A DNA stretch of 64,000 bases, taken from the NCBI RefSeq assembly GCF_002878395.1, contig NC_061115.1, positions 153,421,667 through 153,485,666 on the forward strand, in the 5' to 3' direction. The notes beneath the pieces are model-generated. The model ran no database searches. It was given only the letters and a program-made list of their open reading frames with translations, and was not told where the DNA came from. Made by a program: the position numbers and the translations under genes. Shown here piece after piece: positions 32,550-42,831 of this stretch (position 1 is the first letter of the stretch; every line of letters begins with the position of its first letter). Origin of the DNA: Capsicum annuum. Lineage: Eukaryota; Streptophyta; Magnoliopsida; Solanales; Solanaceae.

Positions 32550-34625
32550 AAATGTTAAAAACCCATCTCTAGATCGACAATGGCTCTCCCGGAGGATAAG
32601 AAAGGACGAACAAGGATGATAGGTACCTCTTAGTCCATTTCACAATCCAACACCATGAAATCCGCATGGAGTATGAACTTGTCCACTTTTACAAGGACAT
32701 CAAACAAGATTTCCACCAGCCTTTTGATAGACCGATACACCATGAGAAGTCGCATAGAGGTCGGTATAGGGGTATCCAATCTGAGCTTCTTGTAGATGAC
32801 AAAAGGAATTAAGTTGATGCTCGCACCATGGTCACCTAGAGCTTTTCCAAATTCATGTGTCCTAATTGTACAAGGAATGGTGAACGCTCTGGGGACATCT
32901 TTCTTTTCTGCAACCTTACTATCCATGATAGCACTACCTTATGAGTGACCTCAATTGTCTTAACTTTAATAAGTTTCTTCTTAGACATCAACTTTTTCAT
33001 CAACTTAGAGTATCTGAGATCTCTTGGATTGCCTTAATAAATGGGATATTTATCGATAGGTTGCCAAGTTTTGCCACGAGCTTCCTTAATATGTCACCTT
33101 CCTCTTTTTTATGTAATCGTTGAGGGAATAGGGAAAAAACATGGATTGTGAGCCTTGCTTTACTTTGTGGCTTTTTAATCTCAACTACTTCTTCGTCACT
33201 TTCATCAATTTTCTTCTCATTATTTTCTTCTTGACTTTGAGGTAACACCTCATTTACCTTCACTTTTGGCATTTTCTCAATCTAGTCTCCTTTAGAGGGT
33301 TCATCAAGGGTATTTCCACTCCTTGTGACAATTGATAGAACTTGGGCTTCATTCTTTGGATTAGCAATCATGTCACTAGGGAGTCCATCTCTAGTCCTAA
33401 CATTTAGTTGTGTGGAGATTTTCCTGACTTAGATCTCCAATTGCTTAATAGAGGTAGAGTGAGACACCACGGTTTAGGAAAGTTGGGAAAAGCCATCTTT
33501 CAAATCAGGGACCATTTTTTCCGTACCTTCCACTCTGTTCACTTGCTAACACATCTTCGGTCTTGAATTTTTTGGGGTCAATTACACTTATCTCAATCAT
33601 GAGGGATAACATAATGGTCATAATCGTGTTCCTACTCTCTCCAATATCTATCTCTCTCGCGGTCCATCTAACCTTGGTTCCCACCTTTTCTTTGATAGGT
33701 AGTGAAGCAACCCCTCGAGTAGTTAGCCAAATATCGAATTTCCTTATCCAACTTATTTGTTTCTTCATTATCTTTATAAGATTTTGATGTTATGGAATTT
33801 ATCGCTTTCGCGAGTGCATCCATAACATGCTTTGTCAAGAGTTCAAGTTGGGTTATCATTTTTGCCATGTTCTCCTCCTTTTATTCATTCTACTTTTGTT
33901 GTTCATTATCAACCATGGAAGTAGTACAAAGTATCTTTGGAGCTTCAGTTTCTCGGGTATGCCAACCCCAATTTTTGTTTGATATTTCTCCAATCAATAG
34001 AAAGGTCGTGTGGTGGTGCAACTTTATTAGGAATCGACTGCCGCATTATTCACCACCATTTTGTTTAATGGATTAAGGGATCGGTAGAAGATCTCGAGAA
34101 GCATCTTCTCCAAGACTTCATGATTTGGGAATTGAGCTAGCTTACCATTAACCTCTCCCAAGCTTCAAACAATGACCCTCCACTCATTAGTCAAAAATTC
34201 ACAATCTCATCCAGCTTTTGAAGCATTTTTTATGATAGCAAATATCTATCAAGAAACACCATAGTAAGCTAGTCCCAAGAGGTAATTGAGCCGGGTAGAA
34301 GTGAGCGGAGCTATAAAACTGATTTTCCCATTAGTGAGAATGGGAGAAGGAAAATACAAATGGATTCTTGATTAAAGTGTTCTATATTGAACAACGCACA
34401 TACTTCCACAAAATTCTTCAAATGGACATTTGGGTCCTCAAAGGCTTGACCCTCGTACAATCTTTTCATTTGCAATATACGAAGCATGATGCTAGTCACA
34501 TGAAAGACTCCGTTCCCATTAGTTAGTGGGATACTGATTGTACTTATTTGTCCTGCTTCATTTAGTGGGCCCTCATCATCTAGAGGGGCATCAAAGGGGA
34601 CTATATTACTTGCACTATGACTCAT
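32550..34625 (-). pseudogene. Athila-like gag and protease of E1 (broken)
   Basis: The gag start is at 34625 (MSHSASNIVPFDAPLDDEGP), with FHVTSIMLRILQM, then FEDPNVHLKNFVEVCALFNI and IFLLPFSLMGKS, the plant gag pattern. Downstream frames show the linker (33272-33000: FPQRLHKKEEGDILRKLVAK). The protease at 32926-32630 reads FTIPCTIRTHEFGKALGDHG, then ASINLIPFVIYKKLRL and DVLVKVDKFILHADFMVLD. The usual D-L-G-A-S active site appears as D-H-G-A-S, with its Asp kept. About ten stops or shifts interrupt it. Coding fades at about 32550 and no RT follows. Confidence 0.75.
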
Positions 34626-34745
34626 TGTTCCATTGACACATCGATTTTCTACAAAAGATCAAAAATAAAAAATAAAGTAAATTACACCACCCCAGGTATT
34701 CCCAAGTATGAATCATACCGCACAAGTGAAATCTATATTTCACTT

Positions 34746-34763
34746 CCCGACAACGACTCTATT
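34746..34763 (-). other. Degenerate tRNA-Asp primer site of E1
   Basis: The minus strand beside the 5' LTR reads TAGAGTCGTTGTCGGGAA. Five differences separate it from the site in element A, four of them C-to-T or G-to-A, as expected from decay of methylated cytosines. Confidence 0.6.
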
Positions 34764-34764
34764 T

Positions 34765-35257
34765 TGATAACACTCAAATCACTCCCATGATTGAGGGGTG
34801 AGGCGATCATTGTTAATAAACCAACTAGAGTTGGGGTCGAATCTACAAGGAGAAAATTATAAATTTTAAGTCTTATGGGTGATCTAATTACTAAAAGGTT
34901 ACCCGGAATGATAATAAGCAAGACATGTAAAATAAAATGGGGGGATTCATTTATAACAATTTTTGACTACCAATGCATGAATATGATACTTTTGATTTAA
35001 AATAAATATTAGGGAGGATCTTGGGATTACGTCTACCTAAAGGTAAAGCGGGTGGGTTGATGATAGTTTAGCATTAATTTTAGTTGTTGATCAAACAATA
35101 GGCTAGGTCGACAGTCATAGTAGTCAATCATTCAATAAAACTACAATGATTTCACCCATTGAATCTTTCGAGCACCTAAAAAGTATGCCATTCGTAATCA
35201 CCCACAACCTCAATCAAGAATTCCTATTTCTATGATGATACTCTTGACATGGCTTAC
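34765..35257 (-). repeat. 5' LTR of E1, first segment (interrupted)
   Basis: Matches 27206-27697 of the intact LTR, ending ATGGCTTAC where G begins. The partner sequence continues ATGGATTACACTTC without interruption. Confidence 0.85.
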
Positions 35258-35477
35258 TGTAGTACCCCGTACTTTTTCCTAGCTTGAAATCATCCCAAGA
35301 ATGTTAGAAACTTACTTTGAAATATGAATCCTTTTTGTACACATGGAATTTTTAATATTTTCACTTTTGATAATGTGGAAAATTGAATTAGCTTTCCAAC
35401 AATACCAATTTTGTCCAAATATGATATCGGAGTAAAACGTTATGGATATTTTACTTAGAGCTGTCAGAATCGCCCAG

Positions 35478-35735
35478 GTGCGACGGCCAGGTTGGCGAAC
35501 CGTTGATCTAGCGATGGACCGTCGCCTTGACCGTCGCAGCAAAGGCAGTGAGGCAACCTTTTGGATAAGGTGTGATGGATAGGTTGATGGACTATCGAAC
35601 TTGCTATGAACCATCGCCCAATCCGTCGCTACTTAGGCAGGGAGTTCTTTTCCTGGTCCACGTGCGACAGTCGAAATGACTGATCGTCAAACCAGCGATG
35701 GACCATCGTACCCACCATCGGACAACCCGTTTAGT
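35478..35735 (+). repeat. 92-bp tandem repeat, 3 copies, in the U3 of G LTR1
   Basis: GTGCGACGG-type anchors at 35478, 35570 and 35662 give a period of 92 and 92. Each unit has GCGACGG, GGCGAACCGT or its variants, GCGATGGACCGTCGC and (in two units) GGCAGTGAGG/GGCAGGGAG. It ends about 50 bp before the TATA box. LTR2 has the same array at 43052-43305. Confidence 0.85.
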
Positions 35736-35783
35736 TATTTTTAAGTCATTTTTAAAGGGTCTTTTTGGTATTTTATCACCCGT

Positions 35784-35790
35784 TTATATA
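35784..35790 (+). promoter_or_regulatory. TATA box of G LTR1
   Basis: CCGTTTATATACC, conserved in LTR2 at about 43357-43366, just downstream of the 92-bp repeats. Confidence 0.55.
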
Positions 35791-37398
35791 CCTAGTAATA
35801 TCCGATCAAGGCTAAAAAAAATTCATTATTCTTCCACAATATCAAAAATTAGGGTTTTCTCCCTAAGAGCAATCCTTAAACAACAAAATCCAAATCTTCA
35901 TCAAGAACTAAGAGATTCAAATTCTTCAAGTTCAAGAACTTCAAGAAACTCACTACCAGGTATGCATAGTGTTCATTCATGGACTCCTTTCATCCATAAA
36001 GCCAAGAATCTCTTTTCAAAGTTCAAGTGTACGGATTTCTTTATGAATTTCATGTTGGGTTTGATTTTGTTCATGTTGATAATGACCAATTGAATTCTAA
36101 TCTATGTTGGGTGATCAATTTATATGGAATTGATTAGTATAGGTGTAGATTCATGTGAACCTATGATTAAACCCTTGGATGATGAAATTAGAGTTTAATC
36201 ATGATGTTTATTTGTTGTATAATGTTGTCTACATATACTATGCTTACCATGTGTTTGATTAAATGCCTATGTGAAGGAAAAGTGCCCAACTAGTATGATA
36301 TTATGCAATCCTCATGTATGTACAAGTTTATGCATATTACATGTTTGATGAAATGCCTCAATAAATGAATTATGGATTATGATGTTGGTCATGTATTCAA
36401 GAAAGTCATGCTTTGCCAGTTTCTTTCCGTTGAGTCCTGGGGGTACTTGTACCCAAAAATTTAGTTGTGTTCATAGAGCCAGTGTCATATTTTAACGATA
36501 TCCTCAATCAAGCCATGTTCAGTAGAATTCAGTTAGTCATGTGACTTAGAAAAACTTATTATAACTCAGAAATCCTAGTAATCTCAGTAATACAAAAATC
36601 TCAGTAATATTCAGTCAATCAACAAAACTCAGTTAACTCATCCATTTCAATTCAGTAATTCATGTACGGTGTCTATTCAGATGGGAGTAGAAATTAGCAC
36701 CGAGTGAACCCAAGGATGGGAACACACTGTCAGATGAGGGTGTGATTCTTAAAAGTCATCCTGCATTCCAGAACTATGTAGCCAGCATAGGTTGAGATAA
36801 CAACTATGTCAGATGAGGGTTGATGAGGTGGATAAGCACTGTCAGATGAGGGCCTTACCATTCTCTCTTAGAGACACTATCAGATGAGGGTCACACACAG
36901 CTTGTCCTTATCGGTGGTGCGGTATTCACACTCTTCCAATTGGGGTTACAGATTGGACCCAAACTTAGCTATAATGTGTTATTTGGGGAATGTCGGTTAG
37001 ATAACTACTTCCCACAATTTTAGCTATAGAAATCAGGACTGTCAGATATAGTCATTCAGTCCCAGTAATAGAACTCAGATAATTCTACAAAATTTAGGAC
37101 TGTCAGATATAGTCAACTCAAAATAGTACAAAACCCAGCTATTTCCATCTAATTCAGGACTGTTAGATATAGTCACTCATGTTATCAGTTATATCAGTCA
37201 TCAGAACTCAGTTACCAGTTATTTTAGTTATCAGTAAATTCATGTTATCACGATCTTAGTTATAGTTACTATGTATTCATGCATGCATTCTCATGTTCAT
37301 ATTAGTTAGTTAGTCAGTATTGTTCATGAATATGAACCCCATGCATTCAGCCTACCTCACATGCATACCAATACATTCAAAGTACTGACGCATTTGCG

Positions 37399-37419
37399 CT
37401 ATGGTGTCTTATACCATAG
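37399..37419 (+). other. LTR hairpin of G LTR1
   Basis: CTATGGT and ACCATAG form a 7-bp stem around the 7-nt loop GTCTTAT, 428 nt before the LTR end. LTR2 has the same hairpin at 44983-45003 with its outermost pair lost. Confidence 0.75.
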
Positions 37420-37851
37420 GTTCAGAGACACGAGCTCTAAAGCATCAGTAGAATCTAGTCTCAGAAGTCAGAGTTAGCAGTGAGTCCTCATCTTTCAAGG
37501 ACATGATCATTACTTTATTACCTCATTAATTTATTTATTAGTTAGAGTTAGTTAGGGACATGTCCCATCAACTCCTTGTTCAGACAGTTCAGTCAGTTAG
37601 AGGCTTTTCAGACTATCATTTTCAGATAGTTATTTCAGTTATTTTGCGTATTTCATACCCCATCTAGATGTTTTATTTTTATCAATTATGTTAATTTTTT
37701 AACCTTATGGACTTTCAGCCTTTATTTCTGCAATATTCAGTATATTATGCAATATTTAGGTACAAATATCAGTCATGGGTTAATTTGTGGTCCTTCGGGG
37801 TCATGAGTACCTTGTAGCATTCTGGGTACCATATTTGGGGTGTTACAAACT

Positions 37852-37863
37852 TGGTATCAGAGC
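37852..37863 (+). other. tRNA-Met primer binding site, first internal region
   Basis: Exact TGGTATCAGAGC, four bases after the LTR1 end. Confidence 0.9.
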
Positions 37864-38071
37864 CTAAGGTTCAATAGTGTCCTAGGAAGTCTGAAGGCCG
37901 TATCTAGTAGAGTCTTTTACATGGGTATGTTGCACGCCATATTTATGTGCAGGAGGATATAAGATGTTTTAGGAACAGTTTCCATTCTTTCAGTATTCAA
38001 GTCATGCCAGTGAGCATAGTCTCAAGTCAATCTCTTAGTCTAATCTATTTCTCCCTTTTCTTCTACAAAAC

Positions 38072-39121
38072 ATGCCTCCAAAAAGAAGAAATGGGAATCA
38101 GTCAGCCCCTCAGCCCAAAGTAACTTTGGGCAAACATGTTTCTCATGCAGAGTTTAGAGCTGTATTCACTACTCTTGCCCAGTCAGTTGCTACTCAGAAT
38201 GAATGACCAGTTATAATTTTAGCCAACCTAGTTGCCAATTCAGCTGTAGCGAAGATTCAGGACTTCACCCAAATGAATCCTCCATTTTTTCTCGAGTCTA
38301 AGTCAGATGAGGACCCTTAGGAATTTCTTGATCAAGTTCAAAAGGTTATGGATATCATGGGGGTTACTTCTAGTGAGAGTACAGAGCTAGCTACATATCA
38401 GTTGTAGGATATTTCTCACACTTGGTTTAAGTAGTGGAAGTCAAAAAGGCCGGATGATGCATGGCCTATTGAGTGGGAGGAGTTTGTCACCGTATTCTTA
38501 GAGAGGTTCTTTCCCCTAGAGATGAGAGAAGCTAAGGTGTTAGAATTCATCAACCTCAAGTAGGGTAACATGACGGTAAAAGAGTATTCTCTTAGGTTTA
38601 GTAAATTAGCCAGATATGCCTCTCATGTGGTTGCAGACAGCAAGGCCAAGATGAGTAAGTTTGTTTCTAGGGTGAATGATAGCATGGTTAACAAGTGTAG
38701 GTCAGCGATGTTAAATAGTGACATGCATCTATCCAGGCTTAAGATTCATGCTCAACAGATAGAGAAGAAAAAGATTAAGATGAGGGAGAAGCAGAATAAG
38801 AGAGCAAGGAGAGGTAGTTTTAACTTTGCTCAACCCAAATCAGAAAGAGAAAATCGTTCCCAGTTTTATTCTAAGTTATCACTTCTAGCTCCTTCTTCAG
38901 CAAGTGCTCCATCTTTGAAGTTCAGGTATTGTAATAGAAATAGGGCACCAGGCTCGAAGTCTCAAGGCAGTGTCAGCAATGCCCTAACTAATCCCCTTTG
39001 TCAGACTTATGGTAAGAACCATAAGGGTGCTTGCAGAGATAGTAGTGATGTCTATTTTGGATGTGGGAAGCCAGGCCACAGAGTCAGAGATTATCCCCAA
39101 TTAGGTTATCAAGGTCAGTAG
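38072..39121 (+). pseudogene. Gag of G copy 1 (broken)
   Basis: The start ATG at 38072 gives MPPKRRNGNQSAPQ. It continues through AEFRAVFTTLAQSVATQNE to a stop, then PPFFLESKSDEDP, FLERFFPLEMREAKVLEFIN and, in the open part from 38570, MTVKEYSLRFSKLARYASHV. Two zinc-binding clusters lie near the end: CQTYGKNHKGAC and YFGCGKPGHRVRDYP, the second with two of its Cys changed to Tyr. Five or more premature stops are scattered through it. Length and layout match chromovirus gag. Confidence 0.8.
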
Positions 39122-39199
39122 AACCATTCCTCAACTCAGTCCGATTGCCCAAACCAGCAGCATGCCACCTCCAGCACTACTAGTAGGCAATGCCCAAAC

Positions 39200-39700
39200 A
39201 GACTTTATGCTCTCCAGTCCCGACAAGATCAGGAAAATTCTCCTGATGCGGTTACTGGTACATTACAGATCTTTCATGTTCATGTTTATGCTTTACTAGA
39301 TCTAGGAGCTTCTTTGTCTTTTATTACTCCCTATAAAATAGTTGATTTTGGAGTCAGTCCCAAAATTTTAGCAAAGCCCTTTTCAGTTTCTACCCCAATG
39401 GATAAAACCATCATAGCTCGGTGGGTATACAAGAACTGCCCGATTATGACATTTCAGAAAGTCACTTCAGCAGACTTAGTTGAATTAGAAATGACTGATT
39501 TTGATGTCATTCTCAGCATAGATTGGCTTCATTCCTACAATGCCATAGTCGACTGCAGAAATAGAATAGTTTAGTTTTAGTTTCCAAAAAAACCCATCCT
39601 AAAGTAGAAGGGTAATGTATCCGCTTTTAGAGGTCAGCTTATTTCCTACCTTCGAGCACAAAAAATGATATCTAAAGTATGTGTCTATCATCTTGTTTGA
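39200..39700 (+). pseudogene. Protease of G copy 1
   Basis: GTLQIFHVHVYALLDLGASL contains the D-L-G-A-S active site, followed by FITPYKIVDFGVSPKI and EMTDFDVILSIDWLHSYNAI (39314-39574). The frame stops at 39574 before the RT linker. Confidence 0.8.
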
Positions 39701-40620
39701 GTTAAGGACACTCATTTTGAAAGTCCCAGTCTTGAATCATTGCCAGTAGTGAATGAATATTCAGATGTCTTTCCCGAAGATCTTCCAGAAATTCCTCCCA
39801 AAAGGGAAATATACTTCGACATTAATCTTCTTCCAGATACTCAGCCTATATCTATTCCGCCACATAGAATGGTACCACCAGAACTCAAAAAATAAAAAGA
39901 GTAGTTGAAGGATCTCTTATATAAGGGATTCATTAGGCCCAACATATCCCCGTGGGGTGCACTAGTTTTATTTATGCACAAGAAAGATGATTCTCTCAAA
40001 ATGTGTATTGATTATCGTCAACTCAATAAAGTAATGGTCAAGAACAAATATCCTTTTCCCAGAATTAATGAATTATTTGACCAACTTTAGGGTGCCAGCT
40101 ATTTCTCTAAGATAGACCTCAGATCAGGCTATCATCAGCTCTGAGTCAGAGAATGTGACATTTTAAGAACAGTCTTTCATACTCAGTATGGTCAATTTTA
40201 ATTTCTAGTCATGTCCTTTGTTCTTACTAATGCCCCAGTAACTTTCATGGACTTGATGAACCGGGTATTCAAGAATTACTTAGACATGTATATCATAGTA
40301 TTTATAGATGACATTTTTATCTTTTTTCGCAGTGAGCGTGATCATGCAGACCATCTCAGAATCATACTTCAGACTCTCAAAGATCATCAGATATTTGCAA
40401 AATTCAGTAAATGCGAGTTTTGGCTAAGGTCAGTAGCATTCCTTGGTCATATCATTTCTAGTGATAGCATTAGGGCTGATCCTTAAAAGACCAAAGTGGT
40501 AAGAAACTGGTCCAGAAGTATCTCTCTATCAGACATCAAGAGTTTCTTGGGTTTGGCTGGCTATTACAGATGGTTTGTTAAGGGATTTTCTTCTATTGCA
40601 TCCCCTATGTCCACATTGAC
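39700..40620 (+). pseudogene. Reverse transcriptase of G copy 1
   Basis: After the linker (IPPHRMVPPELK) come [56 protein letters not shown], then [20 protein letters not shown] with the catalytic DD intact, and [17 protein letters not shown]. Stops at 39895, 40090 and 40486 break it into open pieces. Confidence 0.85.
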
Positions 40621-41100
40621 TCAGAAGAAAGTCAAGTTTCAGTGGTCAGATCCTTGCAAGAAGAGTTTTTAAGAGTTTAAGACTCTATTCACCTCAGCTC
40701 CTGTCTTAGCTCTTCCAGATGGTTCAGATGGTTTCGTAGTGTATTGTGATACATACAGTGTAGTTTTAGGTTATGTCCTCATGCAGCATGGTAAGATCAT
40801 AACCTACGCCTCCAGACAACTTAAACCCCATGAGAAGAATTATCCTACTCATAATCTTGAGTTAGCAGCTATAGTTTTTGCCTTGAAAATTTAAAGGCAT
40901 TATCTGTATGGAGTTTATCTAGATGTGTTCACAGATCATAAGAGCCTTTAGTATGTTTTTTCTTAGAAAGATCTCAATCTTTGTCAGAGAAGGTAGTTAG
41001 AGCGCTTGAAAGATTATGATACGAGTATTCTTTATCATTCGGGCAAGGCCAATGTCATGGCCGACACTCTCAGTAGACTGTCTATGGGCAGTGTTTCTCA
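40621..41100 (+). pseudogene. RNase H of G copy 1
   Basis: [20 protein letters not shown] begins the domain; [20 protein letters not shown] supplies the catalytic Glu and FTDHKSL the next Asp. The end is HSGKANVMADTLSRLS. Several stops, mostly CAG/TGG-to-TAG changes, interrupt it. Confidence 0.8.
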
Positions 41101-41379
41101 TGTTGAGGACAGTAAGAAGAAGTTAGCTCAATAAATCCATCAGCTTGCTAGACTAGGTGTTCTCTTAGTCGATTCAAAGAAGGGTGACATATTGGTTCAG
41201 AGTCGTTCAAAATCATCTCTAGATTCCAAGGTGAAAGAAAAATAAGATAAGGACCCCAGACTAGTCAAGTTGAAAGAGTAAGTCAAGGATCAAAAGGTAG
41301 AGGTTTTCTCCTAAGAGGGAGATGGTGTTCTGCGTTGTTAGGGTCATCCCTGTGTTCCAGATGTAGATGACTTAAGGTA

Positions 41380-42258
41380 GTGAATTCTTGCTGAAGCGCA
41401 TGGTGCGTGCTACTCTATCCATTCAGGGGAAACAAAGATGTACCACGACTTGTAGGAGATTTATTGATGGAATGGGACAATGAGAGATATTGCAGAGTTT
41501 ATGGCTAAGTGCTTTACATGTCAGCAGGTTAAGAAAGAGCATCAGAAGCCTAATGGGTCCATACAGGAGTTTAGTATTTCTACTTGGAAGTGAGAAGAAG
41601 TGAACACGGACTTTGTGATGGGTTTGCCTCATACTCATCACTAGCATGATTTAGTTTGGGTCATTGTAGATAATATGGACAAATCAGCTCATTTTCTTTA
41701 AGTCCATACCTCTTATTTAGCCGAGGATTATGCCAAACTCTACATCAGAGAGTTGGCCAGATTGCACGGTGTTCCATTTTCTACTATCTCAGATAGAGGT
41801 ACCCAATTCGCCTTTTATTTCTGGAAAATATTTCAAAAGGGTCTTGGTACCCAAGTTCATCTCAGTACAACCTTTCATCCTCAGATAAATGGTCAAGCAG
41901 AACGGACCATTCATACTTTAGAAGATATACTAAGGTCATGTGCAATTGATTTCAAGGGTAGTTAGGATGACCACTTGCCTTTGATTGAGTTTGCATACTA
42001 TAGCAACTATCATTCCAATATTCGGATGGCTCTATTCAAAGATCTCTATGGTAGGAGATGCAAATCTTCAATTGGTTGGTTCGAAGTTAGTAAGGCCTCA
42101 GTTATATGGCCTGACTTAGTGTTCGACGCTTTAGAGAAAGTCCTATTGATCAGAGAAAGACTATGGGCTGCTCAAACACGACAAAAGTCTTATGTATATG
42201 TACATAGAAAGGATCTCGAGTTTGAGATTGGTAATTATGTCTATCTAAAGATCTCTTC
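41380..42258 (+). pseudogene. Integrase of G copy 1
   Basis: The zinc-binding end (CFTCQQVKKEHQKPNG) precedes the core: VNTDFVMGLPHTHH, then ISDRGTQFAFYFWKIFQKGL and STTFHPQINGQAERTIHTLE, which include the second Asp and the Glu of the D,D,E triad. The C-terminal part at 41975-42262 (AQTRQKSYVYVHRKDLEFEI) is open. Four or more stops break the gene. Confidence 0.85.
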
Positions 42259-42681
42259 ATGAAGGGAGTGAAGGGATTCGGCAAGAAGGGAAATCTCAGT
42301 CCCCGATATATCGGTCCCTTCAAAATTCTTAGTTGTTTTAGCAAGGTAGCTTATGAGCTCGAATTGCTTTCAAATATAGCCTCAGTTCATCCAGTCTTCC
42401 ATGTCTCTTTACTCAAGAAGGGCATAGGTGACCCAACCGTTGAAGTCCCTATTCTGAGCATAGATGTTCAGAACAACATCTCTTATGAAAATATTCCACT
42501 TGAAATTCTTGACTACCAGACTCGTAGACTGAGGAACAAAGAAGTCCCTCTAGTCAAAGTTCTTTGGCAAAATCATTCAGTTGAGGGAGCTACTTGGGAA
42601 GCAGAAGAAGACATGCAGACCAAGTATCCTTACTTCTTCTTCGTAAACTCAAATCTAGATCAAGGTAATAGTTGTCATTAA
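42259..42681 (+). pseudogene. Integrase C-terminus and chromodomain of G copy 1
   Basis: An uninterrupted 140-codon frame contains the GPF/GPY-type block LSPRYIGPFKILSCFSKVAY and SVHPVFHVSLLKKGIGDPTV. A chromodomain follows (PLEILDYQTRRLRNKEVPLV, then WQNHSVEGATWEAEEDMQTK). Chromodomains are the defining mark of chromoviruses. This is the longest clean pol segment in the element, but it lacks its own start context and is the tail of the polyprotein. Confidence 0.85.
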
Positions 42682-42798
42682 GCTTTTCAATTTTATGTTC
42701 AGATTTTAGTTATCAGTCATGTCAGTTAAGAAATCACGTTTTAGTCATTCATGCTTAGTGTGTACATTAGTTTATATTCTCCTCTCTCACTCAGTCTT

Positions 42799-42812
42799 AT
42801 TTGAGGATGAAT
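42799..42812 (+). other. AGGA-loop hairpin of G
   Basis: ATTTG AGGA TGAAT forms five pairs (two G-T wobbles) around AGGA and ends 19 nt before LTR2. The polypurine tract AAGGGGGAGA (42820-42829) lies between. Confidence 0.7.
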
Positions 42813-42831
42813 GTTCTCAAGGGGGAGATAT

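Larger units (their letters stand above)
35258..37847 (+). repeat. LTR1 of G
   Basis: 2590 bp from TGTAGTACCCCGTAC to GGGGTGTTACA. It contains a 92-bp tandem repeat (35478-35735), a TATA box at 35784-35790 and four CTGTCAGATGAGGG-type words (36727-36895). Also present are three GGACTGTCAGATATAGTCA-type words about 64 nt apart (37036-37180) and the CTATGGT hairpin at 37399-37419. Confidence 0.9.
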
